Source: CAZCSK01 sp964501265
GTDB lineage: Bacteria > Actinomycetota > CADDZG01 > JAHWKV01
Assembly: GCA_964501265.1 (NCBI GenBank)
Contig: CAZCSK010000031.1
Span: 1 to 27,422, forward strand
DNA length: 27,422 bases
Direction: 5' to 3'
Numbering within the stretch: position 1 is the stretch's first letter; every line of letters begins with the position of its first letter. Both the position numbers and the translations under genes were made by a program. The notes under the pieces are model-generated. The model saw nothing but the letters and a program-made list of their open reading frames with translations. It had not been told where the DNA came from and ran no database searches. Positions 1-7,056 of this stretch are shown here, one piece after another.

Positions 1-264
1 CCGATGGAGAACCTACTGATCATCGCGGAGCTGCGGGCATTTCTTGCAGATCACGGAGTAGCTGAGGTCACCACCCGCGATGGACTGATAAAATTAAGAC
101 CCTTCCCCCTGCTTGAGGACTCGCAGTTAAGGGTTTTGGCCGACTTGTCGCCGCAGGCTGAATACCGGGAAACATCGGAGACCCTGTTACTCCCTGCCCC
201 GCCGGCCGATGTGGCCCCCTGGGCGTTACAAAGCCTGCGTGCTATCCTCCGAGAAACCTCATGA
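1..264 (+). CDS. mfd: Transcription-repair coupling factor Mfd, C-terminal end (partial)
   Basis: The frame is open from the first base and only the last 87 codons are present. The visible part resembles the extreme C-terminal (D7-type) region of Mfd: a start resembling MENLLIIAELRAFLADHG, then a short beta-rich stretch and a leucine/proline tail. Mfd is the DNA translocase that removes RNA polymerase stalled at lesions and recruits UvrA; the helicase motifs would lie upstream of the window. Its TGA overlaps the ATG of the next gene (ATGA, 261-264), so the two are probably translationally coupled. Support also comes from context, since mfd sits just upstream of a PPIase lipoprotein and eno in many actinobacteria. 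The ATG at position 4 is internal and not the gene start. Confidence 0.75.
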   Translation, partial: PMENLLIIAELRAFLADHGVAEVTTRDGLIKLRPFPLLEDSQLRVLADLSPQAEYRETSETLLLPAPPADVAPWALQSLRAILRETS

Positions 265-1346
265 GACCGTCTATTTACCTTCGAATCGGGCTTATCTGCT
301 CACTCCTTCTTGCTGCGTGCGGCAAGTCGGATGGCAATTACTTTGCGCCGACGGCAGCCGTAGTTTGCCTGCCGCCCCAGCCCTGTTCGAAAATTCCGGA
401 GCACGAAATAGCACTACGCTTACGGCGGGTGATGCTAACGCCCGAGACTGCTGCGCAATTTCGCGGCCCCAAAGGTGCGGCCACTCGCGTGGAGGCGCAG
501 CGTGAAATTCTGAATGGTCTCATCAGCGAAGAACTGTTGCGGAACGAAGCCCGCAAGCTCAAACTCACGTCTTCGGACAATGAAGTCGAAGCGCAGCTAA
601 GTCAACTCGAATCGAGATATCCGACACGGGCAGATTTCAACAAAGCTGTCGCTGACGAGGGTTTGAGCCTGGTTGAAGTCAAGGAGTTCTTGCGCGATCA
701 AATCCTCTTTGGGAAAGTGGCCGCCTCCGTTACCGGCAGCGTCAAGCCCAGTGAGCAGCAGATCCTCGACTTTTACAACCAGAGCAAAGCGCGCTACGAC
801 GAGCAACTAAAAGTGGCACACATTCTCGTATGCGAGAAGTTTGATCCATCAAATCGAGCGGCCCCCTGTGTCCACTCACCCCAGGACGAGACCACAGCCA
901 AGTCCCTCACATCCCGCGCGCGCAAGGGCGAAGACTTCCCTGCGCTCGTCAAACAATTTTCCAAAGATCCGTCGAATGCGGACACGGGAGGAGAACTCCC
1001 GCCATTCGGGCGGGGCCAGATGGTTTCGGAGTTTGAAACGGCCGCGTTCGCTCTCGCCGCAGCCGGAGACGTCTCAGACCCGGTAAGGACGCTCTTTGGA
1101 TTCCACGTGATCAAGCTCCTACAGAAGGGAAAAACGCTGGAAGAGGCGCGCCCTGAAATCGTTGCCGCTATCAAGGAGCAACAGGAGAAGCAGGCGTATG
1201 GTCAGTGGCTCCAGACAGCCGCTTCCAAGGCCAAGATTCGCGTTAACCCCAAGTTCGGCCGCTACGACGAGGCATCGCGGACCGTCGTGCCCTCGAGGCA
1301 AGTGCCGCAGCCCCTCCCGCCAAATGACGGCCCAACCGGCCCCTAA
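261..1346 (+). CDS. SurA/PrsA-like peptidyl-prolyl isomerase lipoprotein
   Basis: A 361-residue protein with a short signal peptide and a lipobox (LAAC, Cys20), so it should be lipid-anchored on the outer face of the membrane. Residues about 45-170 form a helical SurA_N-like chaperone region. Residues about 180-290 form a parvulin domain, with the hallmarks VAHILV, a GGELPPFGRGQM-like segment and GFHVIKL. The tail is proline-rich. The family catalyses cis-trans isomerisation of prolyl bonds and assists folding of exported proteins. The parvulin domain carries a short insertion with two cysteines (around the segment CEKFDPSNRAAPC), seen in other actinobacterial homologues as far as I recall. 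The start is fixed by the ATGA overlap with mfd. Confidence 0.85.
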   Translation: MRPSIYLRIGLICSLLLAACGKSDGNYFAPTAAVVCLPPQPCSKIPEHEIALRLRRVMLTPETAAQFRGPKGAATRVEAQREILNGLISEELLRNEARKLKLTSSDNEVEAQLSQLESRYPTRADFNKAVADEGLSLVEVKEFLRDQILFGKVAASVTGSVKPSEQQILDFYNQSKARYDEQLKVAHILVCEKFDPSNRAAPCVHSPQDETTAKSLTSRARKGEDFPALVKQFSKDPSNADTGGELPPFGRGQMVSEFETAAFALAAAGDVSDPVRTLFGFHVIKLLQKGKTLEEARPEIVAAIKEQQEKQAYGQWLQTAASKAKIRVNPKFGRYDEASRTVVPSRQVPQPLPPNDGPTGP

Positions 1347-1431
1347 GGGGGCGCGTGTCTCAGATTTTTCCAGGTCCAGCCCGCAGACCCCCAAGGGGGC
1401 GCGTGTCTCAGATTTTTCCAGGTCCAGCCCG
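1340..1431. repeat. Two tandem copies of a 44-bp sequence, period 48 bp
   Basis: Copy 1 (1340-1383) and copy 2 (1388-1431) are identical except for one base near the left end (CCCCT versus CCCCC) and are separated by CAGAC. The first copy contains the stop codon TAA of the PPIase gene, so the repeat begins inside the gene end and fills most of the 120-bp gap before eno. The left part CCCCTAAGGGG is near-palindromic. The sequence CGCGTGTCTCAGATTTTTCC inside the unit looks like a dispersed intergenic (REP-like) repeat, but no further copy is present in this window. Confidence 0.9.
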
Positions 1432-1454
1432 ACAAGCGTGTAACTACAGTCAAA

Positions 1455-1459
1455 AGGAG
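1455..1459 (+). promoter_or_regulatory. Shine-Dalgarno site of eno
   Basis: AGGAG lies 7 bases before the TTG at 1467 and 13 bases before the ATG at 1473. The spacing favours TTG as the true start of enolase. Confidence 0.6.
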
Positions 1460-1466
1460 TTATCTT

Positions 1467-2753
1467 TTGAGCATGATTGAGGCAATTGTTGCTAGACAGA
1501 TCCTCGACAGCCGGGGCAACCCTACCTTAGAAGTAGAGGCCCTGACTGGGGGCGGAGGCGTTGGCCGAGCCGCGGTGCCATCCGGGGCATCGACGGGCAA
1601 ATTCGAGGCACTTGAACTGCGCGATGGTGAGGCCGCTTTTGGGGGCCTTGGAGTAACCAAAGCCGTTAGCAACGTGGACGACGTGATCGGACCAGCCCTG
1701 GTTGGCCAGGATGCTATGAATCAAAGGGAGATCGACCGTCTACTGATTGAGCTCGATGGCACGGACTCGAAATCGAAACTCGGCGCCAATGCGATTCTTG
1801 GAGTGTCCCTCGCCGTTGCTCATGCTGCCGCTGACGAGCTGGGATTGGACCTCTTCCGTTACCTCGGAGGTGCCGATGCGCATGTGCTCCCCGTGCCGTT
1901 GATGAACGTGCTTAACGGCGGCGCTCATGCGGACAACAATCTCGACGTTCAGGAGTTCATGATTGTCCCGCACGGCGCGGCGTCCTTCTCTGAAGCTCTG
2001 CGAATGGGGGCCGAGGTCTATCACGCGCTCAAGAAGGTGTTGATCGGGCGAGGTCTTTCAACCGGCATTGGAGACGAGGGTGGGTTCGCGCCCAACTTGG
2101 AGAGAAACGAAGGTGCTCTCGCGCTGCTCGTGGAAGCAATCGAGGCGGCGGGGTACGAGCCGGGCACCGAAATCGGGCTGGCCCTTGATGTTGCCGCCAC
2201 CGAACTTACCGAGGGAAGTGAATACAAACTTAAGGGGGAAGGTCGCACGCTTGGGGCCTCCGCGCTCACCGAGCTTTACTCCGAATGGATTTCAAAATAT
2301 CCGATTGTGAGCATCGAGGATCCCTTAGGGGAAGAGGACTGGGATGGATGGCAAGCGCTGACCGCGGAGTTGGGTGCAAAAGTCCAGATCGTCGGAGACG
2401 ACTTGTTTGTCACAAACGTCGAGAGACTGAAGCGCGGTGTAGATGGTGGATACGCCAACGCGATCCTGGTGAAAGTGAATCAAATTGGGACACTGACGGA
2501 GACGACTGAAGCAGTGCGCACCGCGCAGACCTCAGGATTCGCGGTAGTAGTTAGTCATCGTTCTGGCGAAACGGAAGACACCACGATCGCAGACTTGTCG
2601 GTGGCATGGGGGGCAGGTCAGATAAAAGCCGGGGCCCCCGCGCGCTCTGACCGAGTCGCGAAGTACAACCAGTTACTCCGGATCGAAGAAACTCTTGCCG
2701 ACGGAGCACGCTACGCCGGATCAGGCGCCTTTCCAAGAGCTGGAGCCCGATGA
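1467..2753 (+). CDS. eno: Enolase (phosphopyruvate hydratase)
   Basis: A 428-residue enolase of normal length, interconverting 2-phosphoglycerate and phosphoenolpyruvate in glycolysis. All hallmark motifs are present: the flexible loop SGASTGKFEALELRDG (about 39-54), GGAHADNN (151-158), the general acid region GDEGGFAPN (E204), metal ligands D241, E284 (SIEDPLGEEDW) and the GDDLF aspartate (about 311), catalytic K336 (VKVNQIGT), SHRSGETED (363-371) and substrate-binding K387 (GQIKAGAPARSDR). The start is TTG; the alternative ATG two codons later has poorer Shine-Dalgarno spacing. The end overlaps the ftsB-like gene by ATGA (2750-2753). Confidence 0.97.
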   Translation: MSMIEAIVARQILDSRGNPTLEVEALTGGGGVGRAAVPSGASTGKFEALELRDGEAAFGGLGVTKAVSNVDDVIGPALVGQDAMNQREIDRLLIELDGTDSKSKLGANAILGVSLAVAHAAADELGLDLFRYLGGADAHVLPVPLMNVLNGGAHADNNLDVQEFMIVPHGAASFSEALRMGAEVYHALKKVLIGRGLSTGIGDEGGFAPNLERNEGALALLVEAIEAAGYEPGTEIGLALDVAATELTEGSEYKLKGEGRTLGASALTELYSEWISKYPIVSIEDPLGEEDWDGWQALTAELGAKVQIVGDDLFVTNVERLKRGVDGGYANAILVKVNQIGTLTETTEAVRTAQTSGFAVVVSHRSGETEDTTIADLSVAWGAGQIKAGAPARSDRVAKYNQLLRIEETLADGARYAGSGAFPRAGAR

Positions 2754-3118
2754 CTCACCCGTTGAAACTTCGCGTCCGACTGGGACTTCTCGCCGCGCTG
2801 GTGGGAGCCTTGACTCTGACTGCGATCGCGCCGGCACGTCAGGCAATCTCTCAGCAGGAGCGCATCCGCGCGGAGGAGCGCAAGCTGCAAGAATTAAACA
2901 TCAAGAATGCAGAATTGTCGGCGCGGCTCGAGCGCCTGAACGATGTCGAGTACATGGAGTTGCTGGCCCGCGAGCAATTGGGTCTTGTGAAGCCCGGGGA
3001 AGTATCGTTTGTGGTTCTGTCGCCCTCTGCCACCTCAACTGTGACAACTCCAGAGCCCTCGAAGGCCAAGAATCCCGCCCAAAAAGTTTGGCGATGGATC
3101 CGGTCGCTTTTTTCTTGA
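2750..3118 (+). CDS. FtsB/DivIC-like septum formation initiator
   Basis: A 122-residue single-pass membrane protein with the FtsB/DivIC layout: a short cytoplasmic N-terminus, one transmembrane helix (about residues 10-30), then a coiled coil (about 33-65, with heptads such as RAEERKLQELNIKNAELSAR) and the family-typical segment EYMELLAREQLGLVKPGE. The tail is serine/threonine-rich and ends in a basic-aromatic patch. The family links early and late divisome proteins (FtsL, FtsQ/DivIB). Position right after eno and before DUF501/ppx is the conserved actinobacterial arrangement. Start and coupling to eno are set by the ATGA overlap. Confidence 0.88.
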   Translation: MTHPLKLRVRLGLLAALVGALTLTAIAPARQAISQQERIRAEERKLQELNIKNAELSARLERLNDVEYMELLAREQLGLVKPGEVSFVVLSPSATSTVTTPEPSKAKNPAQKVWRWIRSLFS

Positions 3119-3146
3119 GTCGTCTTCTCAAGTTGCGGCCCGGCCT

Positions 3147-3171
3147 CCTTGGCCTTAGCATGGGCCCAAGG
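3147..3171 (+). other. Hairpin in the ftsB-S1 gap
   Basis: CCTTGGCC (3147-3154) can pair with GGCCCAAGG (3163-3171) with one bulged base, leaving a loop of about 8 bases. It sits in the 70-base gap between the ftsB-like gene and the S1 gene and is not followed immediately by a T-run, so I do not call it a terminator. It could attenuate or protect the mRNA. Confidence 0.35.
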
Positions 3172-3188
3172 CTCGATAGGGAGGTTTT

Positions 3189-3545
3189 TTGGCAGAAGTT
3201 GGCGCAATAGTTGAAGGCACCGTCACCAAGGTGACGGATTTCGGGGCATTTGTTGCTTTAGAGGGTGGGGGTTCTGGGCTCGTCCACATCTCTGAAGTCG
3301 ACAAGAACTACGTTAAGAATATCCGGGAGCATGTGAAAGAGGGCGACAAAGTGAACGTCAAAGTCGTCGCGATCAAGGAAGACGGCAAGATCGATCTCTC
3401 GATCAAACAGGCCGACCCGGCCTACGAGGAACCCAAACGCGCAGGACGCGATCCTGAATTCGAAGCGAGACTCAAGAAGTTCATGCGCGATTCGCAAGAG
3501 CGTCTCGCGGATGTCAGGCGACAGCGAGACTCAAAGCGACAGTAG
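3189..3545 (+). CDS. S1-domain RNA-binding protein (YabR/GSP13-like)
   Basis: A 118-residue protein. Residues 1-75 are one S1 (OB-fold) domain with the classic pattern GAIVEGTVTKVTDFGAFVAL, GLVHISEV, VKEGDKVNVKVVAI and GKIDLSIKQA. Residues 76-118 are a charged, probably helical tail rich in Arg, Lys and Glu. The start is TTG, preceded by a strong AGGGAGG (3178-3184). The domain binds RNA; the B. subtilis homologue YabR also lies beside divIC, so the neighbourhood here mixes the Firmicute arrangement (divIC-yabR) with the actinobacterial one (divIC-DUF501-ppx). The exact role is unknown. Confidence 0.88.
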   Translation: MAEVGAIVEGTVTKVTDFGAFVALEGGGSGLVHISEVDKNYVKNIREHVKEGDKVNVKVVAIKEDGKIDLSIKQADPAYEEPKRAGRDPEFEARLKKFMRDSQERLADVRRQRDSKRQ

Positions 3546-3556
3546 TTCCTCCTTTA

Positions 3557-4030
3557 GATGGCGACGCAACCGCGGTCGCTGCCCAGATCGGGCGCGAGCC
3601 GCGGGGGATCTGGAGGGTTGCCCGCCGATGCGAGTGCGGCCTCCCGCAAGTTATCGAGACGCATCCACAACTAGAAGACGGAACTCCGTTTCCAACACGG
3701 TGGTGGTTGACTTGCAAGAAACTCGCAGCCGAGACCGGCCGTCTTGAGGCGGATGGATTCATGGCTAAGGTGAACGACCGCTTACGCAACGATGAAACGA
3801 TGAAGTCAACTCTTCAGAACTCGACACGGGCGTACGTCGATGCAAGAGATCAGATTCATCCCCTCGGAAAGTCTGCTCATCCAGGCGGTGGGGATGTGCG
3901 CGTGAAGTGTTTGCACGCGCACGTCGCGCACCACCTCGTTACTGACGACAATCCGGTCGGTGAGGAAGTGATTCGCGAATTGAGATGGCAGGATCCAACG
4001 ACGCCGTGCGTGGAGATGGAGCGACCGTGA
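3557..4030 (+). CDS. DUF501 family protein, start codon missing or frameshifted
   Basis: Frame 2 encodes a full-length DUF501 protein. Visible family features are AVAAQIGREPRGIWRVARRC near the N-terminus, GLPQVIETHPQLEDGTPFPT, WWLTC, and the C-terminal VKCLHAHVAHHLVTDDNPVG. The frame is open from 3458, after a TGA at 3455-3457, but contains no ATG, GTG or TTG before the internal TTG at 3707, which would remove the first third of the domain. An ATG at 3558 is one base out of frame; one extra G there would give a normal start (M-G-D-A-T). An ATG at 3511 is also out of frame. So there is a one-base error, a real frameshift, or a non-standard start. Its function is unknown; it regularly sits between divIC and ppx in actinobacteria. 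The TGA overlaps the GTG of ppx. Confidence 0.75.
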   Translation, partial: DGDATAVAAQIGREPRGIWRVARRCECGLPQVIETHPQLEDGTPFPTRWWLTCKKLAAETGRLEADGFMAKVNDRLRNDETMKSTLQNSTRAYVDARDQIHPLGKSAHPGGGDVRVKCLHAHVAHHLVTDDNPVGEEVIRELRWQDPTTPCVEMERP

Positions 4031-4944
4031 GAGTTGCAGCTATAGATGTAGGCACCAACACAACCCGCATGCTGGTTGCGGAAAAGCGCGGCAAGACATA
4101 CAGGGATCTCGATCGTCGTTTGGTCTTCACGCGCCTTGGAGAGGGAGTGGACGCGCGCCGAACGATCGATGCTGCCGCGATCAAGCGGACTTTGCGGGCA
4201 ATAACTGAGTTCTGCGCGGTCTCGGGCGAGTATGGCGCTGAGCGGATTCGCATTGCGGGCACGAGCGCCGTTCGCGACGCCGCCAACCGCGATGCGTTTC
4301 TGAGCGCGGTCACCAAGGTTGCGGGAGTCGAGCCCCATCTACTCTCCGGCGCAGATGAAGCACGACTGTCTTTCTTGGGGGCGACGGCAGAACTTTTCGG
4401 AGGATTGCATCTAGTCTGCGACATTGGAGGGGGATCGACCGAATTCGTCATCGGCCATCCCGCCGGTGAGACGGAGGGGCGAATCTCCCTCGACATCGGT
4501 TCGGTCCGGCTGACTGAACGCTTCCTGCGTTCGGATCCTGCAGCTGCAGAAGAAATTCTCACGATGGAGGCGCAGATAGATGAGGCGCTCGATAAAGTTG
4601 AAGAAGCGATACCGAACATCAGGGGCGCCCGGTTCGTAGGAGTGGCGGGAACCGTGACCACGCTTGCCGCTCTACACCTGGGCCTTGAGGAGTACGACCC
4701 CGAAGCCACTCACCACCTGATTTTGCCGCGAGCGGCGGTCCGCCAGCTTTACATTAGTCTCGCCGGTATGACTGTCAAGCAGAGGTCCGGCATGGCGAGC
4801 TTGCCCGCCGGCCGGGCGGACATTATCGTTGCGGGGGCATCAATCCTTTATCGTGCGATGGCGCAGTGGGGATTGGATGAAGTGATCGTGTCGGAGAAAG
4901 ATATTCTTGACGGCTTGGTGATAGAGATGTTGGGAGAGACATAG
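4027..4944 (+). CDS. ppx: Ppx/GppA-type exopolyphosphatase/pppGpp phosphatase
   Basis: A 305-residue single-domain (ASKHA-fold) member, as typical of actinobacteria. It shows phosphate motif 1 (AAIDVGTNTTRMLV, residues 4-17), the segment IRIAGTSAVRDAANRD, motif 2 (CDIGGGSTEF), GVAGTVTTLAAL and the C-terminal GASILYRAMAQWG. It should release phosphate from polyphosphate or pppGpp. The GTG at 4027 overlaps the DUF501 stop as GTGA and begins directly at the family's normal N-terminus (VAAIDVGTNT). A start at 3985 in the same frame would add 14 residues that overlap DUF501 and is less likely. The next gene follows after 2 bases. Confidence 0.92.
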   Translation: MRVAAIDVGTNTTRMLVAEKRGKTYRDLDRRLVFTRLGEGVDARRTIDAAAIKRTLRAITEFCAVSGEYGAERIRIAGTSAVRDAANRDAFLSAVTKVAGVEPHLLSGADEARLSFLGATAELFGGLHLVCDIGGGSTEFVIGHPAGETEGRISLDIGSVRLTERFLRSDPAAAEEILTMEAQIDEALDKVEEAIPNIRGARFVGVAGTVTTLAALHLGLEEYDPEATHHLILPRAAVRQLYISLAGMTVKQRSGMASLPAGRADIIVAGASILYRAMAQWGLDEVIVSEKDILDGLVIEMLGET

Positions 4945-4946
4945 GG

Positions 4947-5726
4947 ATGACCGGCAAAAACGCGAAGAGACATCGTCAGAAGGAACAGAGGCGTGCGAAG
5001 ATCGAAGAGGAGATCCGGCAGGCCCAGGTCAAACGACGCCGACGATCCGCAATCAATTTGTCAGTCGTGGCCATCATCTTGGCGGGCGCGCTCTATTTCA
5101 TCAGATCTGGCAACGAGGAAAAGAAAGACGCAAAGCCCAAGGTTGCGGGATGCAGCGAAGTAAAGCCAGCGACCACCCAGACCCGCACTCCGAAAGAGCC
5201 ACCGCCGATGACGATCGATCCGGCTAAGAAGTACACGGCCGTCGTTGAGACATCTTGCGGTTCAATCGAAATTGAACTTGCAGCTGCAACGTCGCCGAAC
5301 ACCGTCAACTCGTTTGTCTTTCTGGCGAAGGAGGGCTTCTACAACGGCCTCACTTTCCACCGAATCGTGAAAGATTTCGCCGTCCAGGGTGGGGACCCCA
5401 AGGGAGACGGAACTGGCGGGCCCGAATACAAGACGGTCGACGCTCCGCCCGCGGACTTTAAATATATCGAAGGTGTAGTGGCGATGGCCAAATCCGGACC
5501 CGAGGCGCCCGGAACGGCAGGCAGCCAGTTCTTCATCGTTCCCGGAGACGGCGCCGGAATTCTTCCACCCGAATACGCCGTTTTGGGTAAGGTCGTTAAG
5601 GGTGACGCAGCGCTTGCGAAACTCAACATAGTAACGACCAGGGCCGAAGTAGAAGGAGGCGAGAAATCGTCACCTATCAAGCCCGTATACATCGTGAGGA
5701 TAACGATCAAAGAGTCCGCCCCATGA
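4947..5726 (+). CDS. Membrane-anchored cyclophilin-type peptidyl-prolyl isomerase
   Basis: A 259-residue protein. It has a very basic cytoplasmic N-terminus with coiled-coil character (residues 1-35), one transmembrane helix (about 36-52), a Lys/Pro/Thr-rich linker (about 55-95) and a cyclophilin domain (about 98-257). Domain hallmarks are GFYNGLTFHRIVKDFAVQGG, with the catalytic arginine in FHR, and GSQFFIV. It should act outside the membrane on exported proteins. It follows ppx by 2 bases and overlaps the next gene by ATGA (5723-5726), so it belongs to the same transcript. Confidence 0.92.
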   Translation: MTGKNAKRHRQKEQRRAKIEEEIRQAQVKRRRRSAINLSVVAIILAGALYFIRSGNEEKKDAKPKVAGCSEVKPATTQTRTPKEPPPMTIDPAKKYTAVVETSCGSIEIELAAATSPNTVNSFVFLAKEGFYNGLTFHRIVKDFAVQGGDPKGDGTGGPEYKTVDAPPADFKYIEGVVAMAKSGPEAPGTAGSQFFIVPGDGAGILPPEYAVLGKVVKGDAALAKLNIVTTRAEVEGGEKSSPIKPVYIVRITIKESAP

Positions 5727-6886
5727 GCTCCTTTCACAAGCACATCGCATTTCGTCTGAGCGTAATCGGACTCTGCGTCCTGACTCTGATAATCGCCGCG
5801 ACAGCAATTGCGCGCGAGCCCTCTGCGCGAGTCCGGACTGCGGACAATGCTTTTGCCTCCGCTCCCATTGTTGAGGATGAACTTGTGCCCGAGCATCGTG
5901 AGGCGACGCTGCCGCTGCTGCTCCCGCCCGCGGCGCCTGCTCCTACTGCTCCTCCTAAGCCCAAGGCGAAGCCTAAACTCAAGCTGCCTCTTGCTTCGGC
6001 CAATATGGACGCATATCGGGGCCTGGGGACCTGGGTCGATGTCTATGACTACGCTATTCGCGACACGATGGATGCCGAGCAGGCCGTTGACACGATGCAT
6101 GCGAAGGGGGTACGAACCCTTTATTTGCAGACAGGTAGGTGGAAGGAACCCGCGGACATAGTGAAGGTGGAAACGGTCAACTTGTTCTTGGAGCGATCCC
6201 ACTTGCGCGGCATGAAAGTTGTGGGATGGTACCTGCCTGGCTTTGGCGACATCGACCGCGACATCAGGCGAAGCCTCGCGGTCCTTCAACATGCGAGCCC
6301 CTCAGGCGAAAGATTCGACGGACTGGCTCCGGACATAGAGTCCCGCGAGGAGTTGATCAATCAGATTAGAGCCCAGCATCCGGACTGGAGCGATCCCATG
6401 GTTAACGATGAGGCGCGCATCCGTTTCAATGCGGGCATTGCCGAGTACTCGCGGCGTCTGAGAGACGCGGTTCCCGCGGCGACGGCACTGGGGGCGATTG
6501 TTGTCGATGCGAAGAACAATGAGCGGGCACCGGCGAGGTGGGCGGGATTCCCCTGGCCTGAGATCGGCAAGTACTACGAAGTGATCGTGCCGATGGCGTA
6601 CTGGTCGGTGACGAAGGCAAAAGGCGCATGTTCCTCGGTTGAGTTCGATACAGCCGCTTATATGCGCGACGTCGTTACGAAAACGCAGGCTCTCATGGGG
6701 GCCCAGAAGCCAATGCATCTCATCGGTGGTATCGCCGATTGTGTGACCGCAAATGAAGTCCGGGGATTCGCCGAATCGATGCTACAGATCGGGGCACTCG
6801 GAGGAAGCCTTTACGATTTTAGAACGATAGAAGCAAACCCCGCCCGAGATGCCATCTGGGCCGAACAAGCACGATTAAACAGCTGA
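5723..6886 (+). CDS. Exported TIM-barrel-like protein, possible glycoside-hydrolase relative
   Basis: A 387-residue protein with an N-terminal hydrophobic segment (about 11-30; signal peptide or anchor), a proline/lysine/alanine linker (about 65-93) and a single C-terminal domain. The domain reads like an alternating beta/alpha barrel: TLYLQTGRW, MKVVGWYLPGF, FDGLAPDIES, ALGAIVVDAKN, YEVIVPMAYWS, MHLIGGIAD, and a final GGSLYDFRTI. Acidic residues at strand ends (such as DIES) recall sugar hydrolases of the putative-glycosidase type, but I cannot identify the family or substrate. It is coupled by ATGA to the cyclophilin gene. Confidence 0.7.
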   Translation: MSSFHKHIAFRLSVIGLCVLTLIIAATAIAREPSARVRTADNAFASAPIVEDELVPEHREATLPLLLPPAAPAPTAPPKPKAKPKLKLPLASANMDAYRGLGTWVDVYDYAIRDTMDAEQAVDTMHAKGVRTLYLQTGRWKEPADIVKVETVNLFLERSHLRGMKVVGWYLPGFGDIDRDIRRSLAVLQHASPSGERFDGLAPDIESREELINQIRAQHPDWSDPMVNDEARIRFNAGIAEYSRRLRDAVPAATALGAIVVDAKNNERAPARWAGFPWPEIGKYYEVIVPMAYWSVTKAKGACSSVEFDTAAYMRDVVTKTQALMGAQKPMHLIGGIADCVTANEVRGFAESMLQIGALGGSLYDFRTIEANPARDAIWAEQARLNS

Positions 6887-6894
6887 ACGTCGCG

Positions 6895-6969
6895 GCCCCC
6901 GTACTCCAATTGGTAGCAGAGAATCGGCTTAAAATCGATACAGTGTGGGTTCGAATCCCACCGGGGGCA
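6895..6969 (+). tRNA. tRNA with anticodon UAA (nominally Leu) but short variable loop
   Basis: A cloverleaf can be drawn by hand. Acceptor stem GCCCCCG/CGGGGGC (6895-6901 with 6962-6968); D-arm CTC/GAG with a 12-base loop containing GG; anticodon stem ATCGG/TCGAT with loop CTTAAAA (6928-6934), anticodon TAA at 6930-6932; variable loop of only 5 bases (6940-6944); T-arm GTGGG/CCCAC with loop TTCGAAT; discriminator A6969; no encoded CCA. Bacterial tRNA-Leu normally has a long variable arm, so the nominal identity and the structure disagree. It starts 8 bases after the preceding stop codon. Confidence 0.85.
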
Positions 6970-7015
6970 CAAATCGCGACCTGATCGCGCTTATTCAAAG
7001 TAGCATGATCTCGAA

Positions 7016-7044
7016 TTGCTACTCCAGGCCAAAGGGGCTACAAT
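7016..7044 (+). promoter_or_regulatory. Candidate promoter of the toxin-antitoxin operon
   Basis: TTGCTA (7016-7021) and TACAAT (7039-7044) make a -35/-10 pair with a 17-base spacer. Transcription would begin near 7051, only a few bases before the ATG at 7055, giving an almost leaderless mRNA. The -10 box lies inside the palindromic operator. Confidence 0.55.
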
Positions 7045-7056
7045 TGTAGCTACAAT
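7037..7056. promoter_or_regulatory. Three-half-site operator of the toxin-antitoxin operon
   Basis: GCTACAAT (7037-7044), its reverse complement ATTGTAGC (7043-7050) and GCTACAAT again (7049-7056) form two overlapping perfect palindromes covering the -10 box and reaching into the start codon. Phd/YefM antitoxins repress their own operons by binding such palindromes, so this is the likely autoregulatory site (inference). Confidence 0.65.

Noticed and set aside
3985..4026. Upstream start for ppx
   Set aside because: The GTG at 4027 gives the normal family N-terminus and a GTGA overlap; the longer start adds residues that merely overlap DUF501.
3939..4709. Long minus-strand open frame (256 codons)
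   Set aside because: It is antisense to the well-supported ppx gene and is Ser/Arg-rich shadow sequence.
5339..6292. Long minus-strand open frame (317 codons)
   Set aside because: It lies opposite the cyclophilin and exported-protein genes, has no recognisable domain, and its composition follows the antisense of real coding sequence.
6895..6969. The tRNA as the selenocysteine tRNA needed by the peroxiredoxin
   Set aside because: The anticodon is UAA, not UCA, and the acceptor stem and variable arm do not have the long form of tRNA-Sec.
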